NCBI GenBank assembly: GCA_964509125.1
Contig: CAZDVZ010000030.1
Location: forward strand, 1-23,753
Direction: 5' to 3'
Source of the DNA: SIG653 sp964509125
GTDB lineage: Bacteria; Bacillota; Clostridia; Oscillospirales; CAG-382
DNA length: 23,753 nucleotides
This document shows, in pieces, positions 8,794 to 15,658 of this stretch; positions within the stretch are counted from its first letter, which is position 1, and each line of letters starts with the position of its first letter. Both the position numbers and the translations under genes were made by a program. The notes beneath the pieces were generated by a model. That model did not search any database. It had not been told where the DNA came from and saw only the letters and a list, made by a program, of their open reading frames with translations.

Positions 8794-9637
8794 AAAAGAA
8801 ATTGCATCTGCCGAATTGGCGTACAAGGCGCAGGTGGAAACCGTTGCCGAAATGCTTATGGCGGATAGAAATAAAAGATATGTGTTGATCTCCGGAGGAA
8901 GCGGAGCAGGGAAAACAACTACCACGAAGATTCTTGAAGAAGCCCTTATTTCACGCGGACGTTACGTGAGTAAAATTTCTCTTGACGATTTTTATTTGGA
9001 TACGCTTTACGACCAAAACGGAAAACTGATAGTGGACGTTGAAGCTCCTGAGGCGTTGGATCTTGCATATCTCAGAGAATGCTTTGGGAAACTTGAGCGT
9101 GGAGAAACGGCGAAAATACCGTATTTTAGTTTCAAACTTCGCAAACGCACCGAGGATTATACAGAGATAAGGTTGAGAGATGGGGAAATATGTATCATTG
9201 AAGGACTTCATGCCCTTAACCCGCAAATATACGGAAAAGAAGTGGACAGATCACACCTTTTAAAGGTGTTCCTTCATCCGGTGCCTCAGAATGTGGAGGG
9301 GCTTTCAGAGCCGCGGCTTCTTAGAAGAATGATACGCGATTATTATCACAGGGCAGCGCCTGCAACGGTTACTTTTTCAATGTGGGCAGGAGTGCGTGCG
9401 GGAGAAGAAAAATATATTCTTCCTTTTGTTCCGGATGCCGATTTTGTTATAAATACGTTTTTTTCTTACGAAACGGGAGCTTTAAAAGCGGAGGGTGTTA
9501 AGATCCTTTCTCAGGTGCCAAAGGAAAGCGAATATTACGAAAAAGCTTTGTCGCTTCTTAAAGAACTTGAAAAATTCCCCACATACGGAACAGATGTTAT
9601 TCCCGATGGGTCATTGCTTTGTGAATTTACCGAATAG
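8777..9637 (+). CDS. Uridine-kinase-like nucleoside kinase (P-loop), kinase domain only
   Basis: Phosphoribulokinase/uridine kinase-type P-loop kinase, probably phosphorylating a nucleoside. Walker A is G40-GSGAG-K46-T47; next come ISLDDFYLD (Walker B/acceptor region), APEALDLAYL, CIIEGLHALNP, and RLLRRMIRDYYHRA with an ADFVINTFFSYE tail. Related clostridial proteins of about 550 aa carry an N-terminal TGS and ThrRS-like region before this kinase. The present 286-aa protein begins almost at the Walker A strand and so lacks it, but it keeps the usual C-terminal end (PDGSLLCEF). The ATG at 8777 overlaps hemZ by 17 nt, with GAGGA 7 nt upstream. The substrate cannot be read from sequence, so no gene symbol is assigned. 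Confidence 0.85.
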   Translation: MTETLKKEIASAELAYKAQVETVAEMLMADRNKRYVLISGGSGAGKTTTTKILEEALISRGRYVSKISLDDFYLDTLYDQNGKLIVDVEAPEALDLAYLRECFGKLERGETAKIPYFSFKLRKRTEDYTEIRLRDGEICIIEGLHALNPQIYGKEVDRSHLLKVFLHPVPQNVEGLSEPRLLRRMIRDYYHRAAPATVTFSMWAGVRAGEEKYILPFVPDADFVINTFFSYETGALKAEGVKILSQVPKESEYYEKALSLLKELEKFPTYGTDVIPDGSLLCEFTE

Positions 9638-9652
9638 TGCAGGAAGTATCTA

Positions 9653-11320
9653 ATGGAAGAAAATATAAAAATGAAAAACCAAGGCTTCTTTAGAGAGGCT
9701 TTGGTTATTTCGATAAGTAATTTTGCCGTTAAAATAATCGGCGTTTTGTTTAAAATTCCCCTCACGAATATTTTGGGAGATGCAATGGGCGCTTTTTCCG
9801 CGGCGTATTCCATATATGCAATGCTGTATATGGTTTCCACGTCGGGACTTCCTGTTGCGATTTCAAAAATGACAGCAGAAACTTCGGGGAAGGGGCGAAA
9901 AAAAGAATCGAAGCGAGTTTTCTTTCTTGCTACGTTGATATTTGGCGTAGTCGGTTTGATTGCCGCGCTGTTTATGTTTTTTGCTTCCGATGCTATTGCT
10001 GCGTGGTCGGAGCATGGTAATGCGGCTTTGGCGATGAAGATAATTTCGCCTACATTGTTTTTGATTTGCATTTCTTCGGCCATAAGAGGATATTTTCAAG
10101 GCCTTCGTTATATGGCACCTACTGCAATATCTCAATTTATAGAAGCTCTTTTAAAAATGCTGCTTGGCGTAGGCGGGGCAATGTATGCTTCTTCAAAGGG
10201 GTATGACGGCAGTATCCAAGCGGCATTTGCTATAGTTGGACTTACCGTTGGAGTTTTTTTTGGAACAGTTTACTTGATTTTGTGTAAATGCTTTTCAAAA
10301 AGACAGTATGTTCCTTCTTTAGATGACACTTGTGAGTCTTATTCTTCTTTGGGAAAACGTATTGCTCTTATAGCACTTCCTGTCACGCTTACTTCTTCAG
10401 CTCTTTATTTGTCATCTTTTATGGATACGTTGGTTATAAATAAAAGGCTCATTTTTTCGGGCTATGAAGAACAAATGGCGGACAATCTGTATACTGCGTA
10501 TACGTCCCTTGCAATTGCCATATCCGAGCTTTTGCCTTCTACTTTTGTTTATCCCATCGCTGTTAGCATTCTTCCTTTCGTTTCGGGTGCGCTTGCGGGA
10601 AAAAAATATAAAGAAGCAGAACAGAATATGATGAATTCCATAAGACTTAGCGGAATTATAGCTTTGCCTTGTGGAGCCGTTCTTTTTGCTTTGGCAAAGC
10701 CTTGCATAGGTTTTATTTACGGGACAAAGTATAATTATGATATAACATTGCTTGACGGCACGGTAAAAACTCCGTTGGAGGCGGTTGCACCGGCGCTTTC
10801 TATACTTGGAATAGGCGTTTTCCTTATATCGATGGTTTCCACTACAAATGCTCTCCTTAATGCTTGCGGAAAACCTACTTTGCCCGCTGTTTCGGTTTTG
10901 TGCGGAGTTGTACTTCTTGTAATCTGCGAAATAACGCTTGTTGGAAATCCAAAGGTTGGAATATACGGAGCTCCTATTAGTTCTGTAGTGTGTTACGCAA
11001 CTGCGTTGACGTTGAATTTTATCTTTCTTAAAAAGAAACAGGGGCTAAAGCTTAATATGATTAAGCTATTTTGGAAAAATGCAGTTTCTGCCATTTGTTG
11101 CGGACTTGGAGCATTTGGGATTTATAAGCTTGTGGAATTTTTTGTGGGCATGGATGGTCGTATGGATTGTTTGTTCTGCCTTGCACCGGCGGGAATTACT
11201 GCTGTACTTATTTATGTTTTTCTAACCTTGGCTTTAAAGGCGGTGTCGCTTGAGGAAATAGAGTTGCTGCCCAAAGGCAGAGCTGTAGCGTCTTATTTAA
11301 AGAGAAAAAATATATTGTAA
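9653..11320 (+). CDS. Polysaccharide flippase, SpoVB/MurJ family (MOP superfamily)
   Basis: Polytopic membrane protein of the MOP exporter superfamily, which flips lipid-linked sugar intermediates outward. The 555-aa product has about 14 hydrophobic segments. The N-terminus (FFREALVISISNFAVKIIGV, LTNILGDAMGAFSAAYSIY) and the GLPVAISKM motif are typical of SpoVB/YtgP-type proteins. AGGAAG (9641-9646) lies 6 nt before the ATG; a second in-frame Met at 9671 is less well placed. It is the last gene of the plus-strand run, 15 nt after the kinase gene. SpoVB in Bacillus acts in spore cortex synthesis, while other homologues serve vegetative peptidoglycan; sequence alone cannot separate these roles. 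Confidence 0.88.
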   Translation: MEENIKMKNQGFFREALVISISNFAVKIIGVLFKIPLTNILGDAMGAFSAAYSIYAMLYMVSTSGLPVAISKMTAETSGKGRKKESKRVFFLATLIFGVVGLIAALFMFFASDAIAAWSEHGNAALAMKIISPTLFLICISSAIRGYFQGLRYMAPTAISQFIEALLKMLLGVGGAMYASSKGYDGSIQAAFAIVGLTVGVFFGTVYLILCKCFSKRQYVPSLDDTCESYSSLGKRIALIALPVTLTSSALYLSSFMDTLVINKRLIFSGYEEQMADNLYTAYTSLAIAISELLPSTFVYPIAVSILPFVSGALAGKKYKEAEQNMMNSIRLSGIIALPCGAVLFALAKPCIGFIYGTKYNYDITLLDGTVKTPLEAVAPALSILGIGVFLISMVSTTNALLNACGKPTLPAVSVLCGVVLLVICEITLVGNPKVGIYGAPISSVVCYATALTLNFIFLKKKQGLKLNMIKLFWKNAVSAICCGLGAFGIYKLVEFFVGMDGRMDCLFCLAPAGITAVLIYVFLTLALKAVSLEEIELLPKGRAVASYLKRKNIL

Positions 11321-11424
11321 TCGCAAAATGCCTTTTATTTTCCTCGGTGCGACAATTGAAAAACAAAAAACATAGTGTTTTAAAAAACTTGAAGAAAAAA
11401 ACTCAAAAAAAGTAAAAAAAGGTA
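11321..11424. other. Short gap after the flippase gene
   Basis: AT-rich spacer between the flippase stop codon and the tRNA promoter. The only structure seen is a weak hairpin, AAAACA-tag-TGTTTT (about 11366-11380), followed by A-rich rather than T-rich sequence, so termination of the upstream operon here is uncertain. Confidence 0.4.
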
Positions 11425-11453
11425 TTGACAAATAGGCTTTTTTATGGTAGACT
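11425..11453 (+). promoter_or_regulatory. Predicted promoter of tRNA-Lys
   Basis: TTGACA (11425-11430), 17-nt spacer, TAGACT (11448-11453). The predicted start near 11460 is about 30 nt before the tRNA, so the tRNA is probably its own transcription unit with a processed 5' leader. Confidence 0.7.
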
Positions 11454-11491
11454 ATTCGGGCGGGTGAAAAGAGAGATAAAAAAGCCTGTAT

Positions 11492-11567
11492 GTTCCATTA
11501 GCTCAGAAGGTAGAGCACTTGACTTTTAATCAAGGTGTCCGGAGTTCGAATCTCCGATGGAACACCA
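11492..11567 (+). tRNA. tRNA-Lys(TTT)
   Basis: Complete 76-nt cloverleaf with encoded CCA. The acceptor stem is GTTCCAT/ATGGAAC with discriminator A. The D-stem is GCTC/GAGC, the anticodon stem CTTGA/TCAAG with loop CTTTTAA (anticodon TTT, lysine), the variable loop GTGTC, and the T-arm CGGAG-TTCGAAT-CTCCG. All stems pair fully. Confidence 0.98.
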
Positions 11568-11614
11568 AAAAGCTGTTGTATGTACGTTTGTACAGACAGC
11601 AGCTTTTTTATTTA
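11568..11614 (+). terminator. Rho-independent terminator of tRNA-Lys
   Basis: A 17-bp hairpin starting AAAGCTG and ending CAGCTTT, with one G-T wobble and one A-G mismatch and loop GTTT, runs directly from the CCA end into a T-rich tail (11604-11609). It ends the tRNA transcript immediately. Confidence 0.88.
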
Positions 11615-11689
11615 TTACCGAAAGCAAAAAGTTCTCCAATTCCTTGTATTTATAAAAACATTTTCGGAATTCGCAGACTTTAGAAATCG

Positions 11690-11717
11690 TCAGACTGCTG
11701 ACAAAGTAAAAGTCGGC
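11690..11717. repeat. 28-bp hairpin-forming direct repeat, copy 1
   Basis: Matches 12673-12700 at 25 of 28 positions in the same orientation. It contains GCTGAC-AAAGTAAAA-GTCGGC, a 6-bp inverted repeat with one wobble pair. It lies just beyond the stop codon of the minus-strand SLOG gene. Its copy lies after the HTH gene, so the two repeats bracket the islet. Confidence 0.75.
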
Positions 11718-11724
11718 TATGTTT

Positions 11725-12198
11725 TCATACGGAAAAGATTATTATCTCCTTTTTCTGTTTGATGGCATAATCAAGTGCTATTTTTGTGCCGCTTTTACGG
11801 GTGGTTGGAGCACTCTGTTCGTCGTAGTAGACGATGCAGAAGCGGCTTCGGTTTATCATTTCGTAGTTTCGCTCTACGTAGGCGGCTCTGCCTGCGCCGA
11901 GAAGCTTTTTGGGATAATAGGTTTCTTCGTAGGATTTTTGTAAATAGGCTTTATAGTCATCATTGATGATGGGAAACTCTGCCCGCACATAGATTCGTTT
12001 TATGTGTGGGCATTTTTCTTTAATTTTGGTCACGAGTTCGTGGCACAGACTATCAAAGCGGCTTTTGCTACCGAACAGAAACGTGTTCACATTTTCGTCT
12101 ATAATTAGTTTCTTGATTGTTTCAGTCAGTTTCATTTTCAAATCTTCGCTCTCGTTTATAGTTCTGTGGCCAAAAAAGCAACAAGTATTATTTGACAT
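11725..12198 (-). CDS. SLOG-family (Rossmann-like nucleotide-binding) protein
   Basis: 157-aa cytoplasmic protein beginning MSNNTCCFFGHRTI. The early strand followed by FGHR and the later FLFGSKSRFDSLCHELV, RAAYVERNYEMI, FCIVYYDE and SGTKIALDYA segments match a clostridial family usually labelled SLOG. SLOG domains are related to LOG/DprA Rossmann folds and are proposed to bind nucleotides or nucleotide-derived signals. The biochemical role of this family is unknown to me. It has a good promoter of its own (12256-12284, minus) and is divergent from an HTH regulator gene 160 bp away. Together with the flanking repeats and the position just after a tRNA, this suggests an accessory insertion. 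I do not assign a specific function. Confidence 0.75.
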   Translation of the reverse strand: MSNNTCCFFGHRTINESEDLKMKLTETIKKLIIDENVNTFLFGSKSRFDSLCHELVTKIKEKCPHIKRIYVRAEFPIINDDYKAYLQKSYEETYYPKKLLGAGRAAYVERNYEMINRSRFCIVYYDEQSAPTTRKSGTKIALDYAIKQKKEIIIFSV

Positions 12199-12255
12199 AC
12201 GCTATCTCTCACTTTACAAAGCAAATGCATTTAATTTTGTTCATTATCTCTTATT

Positions 12256-12284
12256 ATTATACTATTGCTCTATATATTAGTCAA
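12256..12284 (-). promoter_or_regulatory. Predicted promoter of the SLOG gene
   Basis: Read on the minus strand: TTGACT (12279-12284), 17-nt spacer, perfect TATAAT (12256-12261). The leader is about 50 nt. On the opposite strand a TATAAT at 12325-12330, without a clear -35 box, may serve the HTH gene, so the two promoters would be back to back in a shared control region of 160 bp. Confidence 0.75.
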
Positions 12285-12358
12285 GTGCTCTGTTATGTAT
12301 ACAGTAATTTGAAGATGGAAAAAGTATAATTATATACAGAAGGGTTGGTGAATGGAAC

Positions 12359-12634
12359 ATGAGTAAAGAAATAGATTTTAAGAATAGAGATAGATTTATT
12401 CAGTTGGGTATTGCCATTGCCGCATTGCGTAAGGTGCGCGGTATGTCGCAAGAGCAACTTGCTGCAAAATCAAACGTAAGCCGTTCACACATTAGTGCTA
12501 TTGAAGCACCCGGTCTGGTTCGTCCTTTCTCGTTGGATGTTTTCTTCAACATTGCCGACGCTTTGGAAGTTGATCCCGCCGATTTAATTAATGCAACGGT
12601 GTTCCCCGACAAAATCTTAAAGAACAACAAATGA
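12359..12634 (+). CDS. Cro/C1-type helix-turn-helix regulator (XRE family)
   Basis: 91-aa DNA-binding protein consisting almost entirely of one HTH_3 domain: helices around GIAIAALRKVRG, MSQEQLAAKSNVS (turn) and RSHISAIEA, then FSLDVFFNIADALEVDPADLI. It has no sensor or effector domain, which is typical of small autoregulators. The ATG at 12359 has a weakly placed upstream AGAAGGG (about 12339-12345). It is divergent from the SLOG gene, so regulation of the shared intergenic region is plausible but not shown. The same type of small regulator is widespread in Clostridia, often on accessory elements. The gene is followed by two hairpins (12648-12700) and a T-run. Confidence 0.88.
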   Translation: MSKEIDFKNRDRFIQLGIAIAALRKVRGMSQEQLAAKSNVSRSHISAIEAPGLVRPFSLDVFFNIADALEVDPADLINATVFPDKILKNNK

Positions 12635-12647
12635 CTTGCAAACGAAA

Positions 12648-12710
12648 ACTCTCTGCTTTGATCGGCAGAGAGTCAGGCTGCTGACAAGGTAAAAGTCAGC
12701 GGTATTTTTT
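12648..12710 (+). terminator. Double hairpin with T-tail after the HTH gene
   Basis: A perfect 9-bp stem ACTCTCTGC/GCAGAGAGT (12648-12656 with 12665-12673) is followed by GCTGAC-AAGGTAAAA-GTCAGC (12680-12700) and then GGTATTTTTT. This should terminate the HTH transcript. The second hairpin is part of the 28-bp repeat. Confidence 0.65.
12673..12700. repeat. 28-bp hairpin-forming direct repeat, copy 2
   Basis: Partner of 11690-11717, with 3 differences in 28 and the same orientation. The inverted repeat GCTGAC/GTCAGC is perfect here, where copy 1 has GTCGGC, which preserves pairing through a T-G wobble. The 9-nt loops AAGGTAAAA and AAAGTAAAA differ at one base. Confidence 0.75.
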
Positions 12711-12969
12711 TGCAATAAAACTTAAAAAATGTGAGAAATATAAATAATAAAAAGAGGTATATACTTTCATGCATAGAAAAGGGAAAATTGCTTTTTTCGT
12801 AAGAACGCTTTTGTTGGAGGTGGATGCGCAGGACTTTAACTATATTCGTTTATGATAGGCTGTCTATCACAAAGAATATGCCCATTTTTATATGAATAAA
12901 ACCCGCCTAATGGCGGGTTTTTCGGTAATCCGAGGCTTTCAAAACCAATTTGTGATTATTGCTAAAGGG
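12701..12969. other. Intergenic region between the HTH gene and murA
   Basis: There is no convincing gene. The one candidate is a 28-codon open frame at 12769-12855 (+), MHRKGKIAFFVRTLLLEVDA..., with AGAGG about 10 nt upstream. It has no recognisable similarity and could equally be a relic or chance. The murA terminator occupies 12898-12922. Confidence 0.5.
12898..12922. terminator. Bidirectional terminator between HTH islet and murA
   Basis: AAAACCCGCC-TAAT-GGCGGGTTTT: a perfect GC-rich stem with A-tract and T-tract arms, so it can terminate on both strands. It lies 48 nt past the murA stop on the minus strand and would also stop plus-strand read-through from the HTH side. Confidence 0.9.
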
Positions 12970-14241
12970 CTATTCTTCCACATTTTGCCAGCAAATGTCT
13001 GCCCCAACTTGTTCTAATTTTTTAACTATATCGTCATATCCCCTAAGGATGTAGTCAATTTTACGAATTATGGTCATTCCCGAAGCCGCAAGTCCCGCAA
13101 GCACCATAGCGGCGCCTCCACGAAGATCGACAGCGTCAACTTCTGCACCGATAAGACCGTCTGATTCTTTTACGATAAATTTATCTTCGTGTTCTTTTTC
13201 AATGCAAGCGTTCATCTTTGCAAGCTCGTCGATGTATTTGCATCTTCCGTCCCAAATAGTTTCTTTTACAGATCCACTCCCCGCGATCGCTAAAAGTACC
13301 ATCACCTGTGGATGCATATCTGTTGGAAAACCGGGGTATGGGGCGGTGATTACAGATGTCCCTTTTAAAGGCCCGGTTCTTTCCACTGTAATGTTTTCGC
13401 CATCCTCTGTTATTTTAAGCCCCATTTGTTTAAGTATAAGTACTGTTGATTCCATATGCTTGGGAATAACATTTTTGACTGTAATTTTGCTCCCTTCAAC
13501 AGTTCCGGCGGCGCACATAAAAGTACCCGCCTCTATCATGTCGGGGATGACTGTGTAAGGTTGAACGGGTGCGTGAAGTGTATCAACGCCCCTTATTTTA
13601 ATGGTGGATGTTCCTGCACCTACAATATCAGCACCGCATACGTTTAAAAAGTTGGCAAAATCAACTACGTGGGGTTCCCTTGCTGCATTTACGATCGTAG
13701 TTGTGCCTATTGCTTTGACTGCCGCCATTGCAACATTCATTGTAGTACCCACGGATGCGTGGGCGTCAATTGTTTCACCCTTTAATGGCGCTTCGGAAGT
13801 GATTTTGATAATGTTATTGCTATATTCTGTATAAGCTCCCAATGCTTCAAATCCTGCAAGATGGTAATTGATGGGACGTGACCCCAAACTGCACCCACCG
13901 GAGGAATATCCGGAGGCTTTTCCAAACCTTCCCAACGTCGCACCTAAAAGATAGTATGAAGCGCGCATTGACTTCATTTTTTCTTCGTCTACAATAAAAT
14001 CGGGGTCAATTTTTCGTGTGTCAATTTTTAAAATCCCGCTCCCCAATTTTGTGATCTTCGCTCCCGCGGAAGTGAGGATACTTAACGTGTTTTCAACATC
14101 GGAAATATTGGGTATGTTTTCAATGATACACACGCCGTCAATAAGTATAGTTGCGAAAAGAATTGGCAAAGCGGCATTTTTCATTCCGCTTATGTTTATT
14201 TCACCCTGAAGAGGCTTCCCTCCGATAACTGAAATTCTCAT
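12970..14241 (-). CDS. murA: UDP-N-acetylglucosamine 1-carboxyvinyltransferase MurA
   Basis: Transfers enolpyruvate from PEP to UDP-GlcNAc, the first committed step of peptidoglycan synthesis, in the cytoplasm. The 423-aa protein starts MRISVIGGKPLQGEI, has the substrate-binding K-N pair (GMKNAALP) and the active-site loop GGCSLGSRP with catalytic C117, the fosfomycin target. Also present are MRASYYLLG, TNMVA-like TTMNVAMAA and the C-terminal RGGAAMVLAGLA. The frame is open for a further 42 codons upstream to 14367, but the start is placed at 14241 because AAAGGTG lies 7 nt upstream and the MurA fold begins here. It is apparently monocistronic, with a promoter at 14373-14401 and a terminator at 12898-12922. 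Firmicutes often have two MurA paralogues; which this is cannot be told. Confidence 0.97.
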   Translation of the reverse strand: MRISVIGGKPLQGEINISGMKNAALPILFATILIDGVCIIENIPNISDVENTLSILTSAGAKITKLGSGILKIDTRKIDPDFIVDEEKMKSMRASYYLLGATLGRFGKASGYSSGGCSLGSRPINYHLAGFEALGAYTEYSNNIIKITSEAPLKGETIDAHASVGTTMNVAMAAVKAIGTTTIVNAAREPHVVDFANFLNVCGADIVGAGTSTIKIRGVDTLHAPVQPYTVIPDMIEAGTFMCAAGTVEGSKITVKNVIPKHMESTVLILKQMGLKITEDGENITVERTGPLKGTSVITAPYPGFPTDMHPQVMVLLAIAGSGSVKETIWDGRCKYIDELAKMNACIEKEHEDKFIVKESDGLIGAEVDAVDLRGGAAMVLAGLAASGMTIIRKIDYILRGYDDIVKKLEQVGADICWQNVEE

Positions 14242-14372
14242 ATATGAACACCTTTCGGTAATACCTGAAATTATAACTGCGGCACTTTGCGTAAGAACTT
14301 TTTTAAAAATAAATACCTTTGCCGTCAGTCGGCTGATATCCAGCCAAAGTTTGTAAATGAAATTCATGTGGC

Positions 14373-14401
14373 ATTATATCACATTGTTTATAAAATTTCT
14401 A
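14373..14401 (-). promoter_or_regulatory. Predicted promoter of murA
   Basis: On the minus strand: TAGAAA (14396-14401, weak -35), 17-nt spacer, perfect TATAAT (14373-14378) with an extended-10 TG. The start is near 14366, giving a leader of about 125 nt that contains a small GGCTG-ATATC-CAGCC hairpin (about 14331-14345). Confidence 0.65.
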
Positions 14402-14466
14402 CATACATTTGTAAACATTTTCAAGGCTTAACAAATATTTTTCCTGTGTTCAGTATATGCAAAATA

Positions 14467-15339
14467 TTACAAAGATGAAACGAGTTTATGTATTGGTATT
14501 ACTGCCAAAGCAAAAGCGGGTGCAGAGATGCATTTTGTTATAAAGTATTTTCTCATTTTCGATTCGCTTACGGATGCCACTTGAAAATGGACACAAGCAC
14601 CGCCAAATCCTGTAAAGAATGCACAGTATATAAGGCGACTTTCGAAAGGCAGCCCTTTGGTAAGAGAAATTCCGTTTGTAAGCTCAAAAAGTCCTTTTAT
14701 TGCAGTTGGCATAAATGATAGTACACCCATGGAAAAGGCTGAGAAAAAAAGAATAAATCCACATATGTTTATCATGCTTTCTACCGATGCCTTTATTCCG
14801 TTTACTACGGAAGAAAACGAAGGAGACTTCGCGGGCAATGGAAATATCTCTTTTTTATCTTCCTTCGAAAGCGAGCTTCTCCAAAAAAGAGCCCAAAAAG
14901 CGGAAGATGCAATTTGGCAGATAAATATGGATAAAGCCCCTGTTTTTCCTACTATCAATGAGATGTAACCAAATACAAATGATATACCTGCATTGTTGGA
15001 AAAAGAAGAAAGATATTCACCTCTTTTTGGAGTTATGACACCGCTTTTTAATAGCTTTCCTGAAATAATTGCTCCCGAAGGAAAGCCGCCCAATATTCCG
15101 ATAAAAAAAGATGCAAATTCTGCGCCAAATTTAGGAAAAGCAGAAATTATTGTTTCTACTACGCCAAATTCCCAAATCAAGGAGGTGAGGCAAATGTACA
15201 GAAAAAGTTGAGGTATTACCGTTTTTCCGCAAAAGATAACCGAATTTGCCACTGCACTTGCAATCTGCTCCGAGGGGATAAGCAGAAGAAAAAAAGATGC
15301 GGCGGTGAAAAATAATCCTAAAGTTGCTTTTGTTTTCAT
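14467..15339 (-). CDS. YlbJ-like sporulation integral membrane protein (nucleoside-recognition/Gate type)
   Basis: 290-aa polytopic membrane protein with about seven to eight hydrophobic segments. The central signature GGFPSGA followed by SGKLLKSGVITPKRGEYLSSFSNN resembles the YlbJ pattern (G-x-P-x-G-A, L-T-x-x-E, F-x-N-x-S-N). In Bacillus, YlbJ (SpoVV) is a mother-cell protein needed to move dipicolinic acid into the forespore. The length is shorter than the roughly 400 aa of Bacillus YlbJ. A GAAAGGAT box lies about 9 nt before the ATG. It is divergent from yqfC-yqfD, both sporulation genes, across a 76-bp gap with an 11-bp inverted repeat, which supports a sporulation role. Other Gate-family members such as SpmA/SpmB are alternatives, so no symbol is given. 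Confidence 0.6.
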   Translation of the reverse strand: MKTKATLGLFFTAASFFLLLIPSEQIASAVANSVIFCGKTVIPQLFLYICLTSLIWEFGVVETIISAFPKFGAEFASFFIGILGGFPSGAIISGKLLKSGVITPKRGEYLSSFSNNAGISFVFGYISLIVGKTGALSIFICQIASSAFWALFWRSSLSKEDKKEIFPLPAKSPSFSSVVNGIKASVESMINICGFILFFSAFSMGVLSFMPTAIKGLFELTNGISLTKGLPFESRLIYCAFFTGFGGACVHFQVASVSESKMRKYFITKCISAPAFALAVIPIHKLVSSL

Positions 15340-15360
15340 AATAAAATATCCTTTCTAAAA

Positions 15361-15399
15361 TATGTATATTTGCGGTGATGCTTTAAATATACATATAAA
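15361..15399. promoter_or_regulatory. Perfect 11-bp inverted repeat between divergent sporulation genes
   Basis: TATGTATATTT (15361-15371) and AAATATACATA (15385-15395) are exact inverted copies with a 13-nt spacer, in the 76 bp between the YlbJ-like gene and yqfC. A poor TTGCGG-18-TATAAA match (15370-15399) and CATA-containing -10-like strings overlap it, but no full sigma-E or sigma-A promoter is convincing. It is probably an operator or part of overlapping divergent promoters. Confidence 0.5.
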
Positions 15400-15415
15400 A
15401 AAGAAAGGGGAGCTT

Positions 15416-15658
15416 ATGGGAAAATACAGAGTAGAAATGATGGCGGGAGATGAAAAGTCTACATTAAATCTGGAAGGGCAAGGAACTATAATAAAATACA
15501 CATCGGAGGAGATCGTTATCTCTTTTGACGGAAGAATGTTAAAAGTGCGGGGTAAAGCTTTATCGATGCCATTTTTGAATGACGAAGGTATGTGCGTTTC
15601 GGGCAATATTAAAAATTTGGATTTCGCGGGGGAAAGCAAAGATGAGCGTTTACTATAA
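15416..15658 (+). CDS. yqfC: Sporulation protein YqfC (YabP/YqfC family)
   Basis: 80-aa protein with the short beta-rich YabP/YqfC pattern: LNLEGQGTIIKYTSEEIVISF, then MLKVRGKALSM, then MCVSGNIKNLDF. Bacillus YqfC is similar in size, is made in the mother cell under sigma-E, and its molecular role is unknown. The frame is open from 15362, but the start is set at ATG 15416 (MGKYRVEMM) because AAAGGGGAG lies just upstream at about 15404-15412, and the longer form would begin inside the inverted repeat. It overlaps yqfD by 17 nt, in the canonical yqfC-yqfD order. Confidence 0.82.
   Translation: MGKYRVEMMAGDEKSTLNLEGQGTIIKYTSEEIVISFDGRMLKVRGKALSMPFLNDEGMCVSGNIKNLDFAGESKDERLL

Noticed and set aside
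13070..13558. 162-codon plus-strand open frame within murA
   Set aside because: Antisense to conserved MurA sequence, low-complexity Ser/Pro/Thr-rich translation, no promoter or Shine-Dalgarno.
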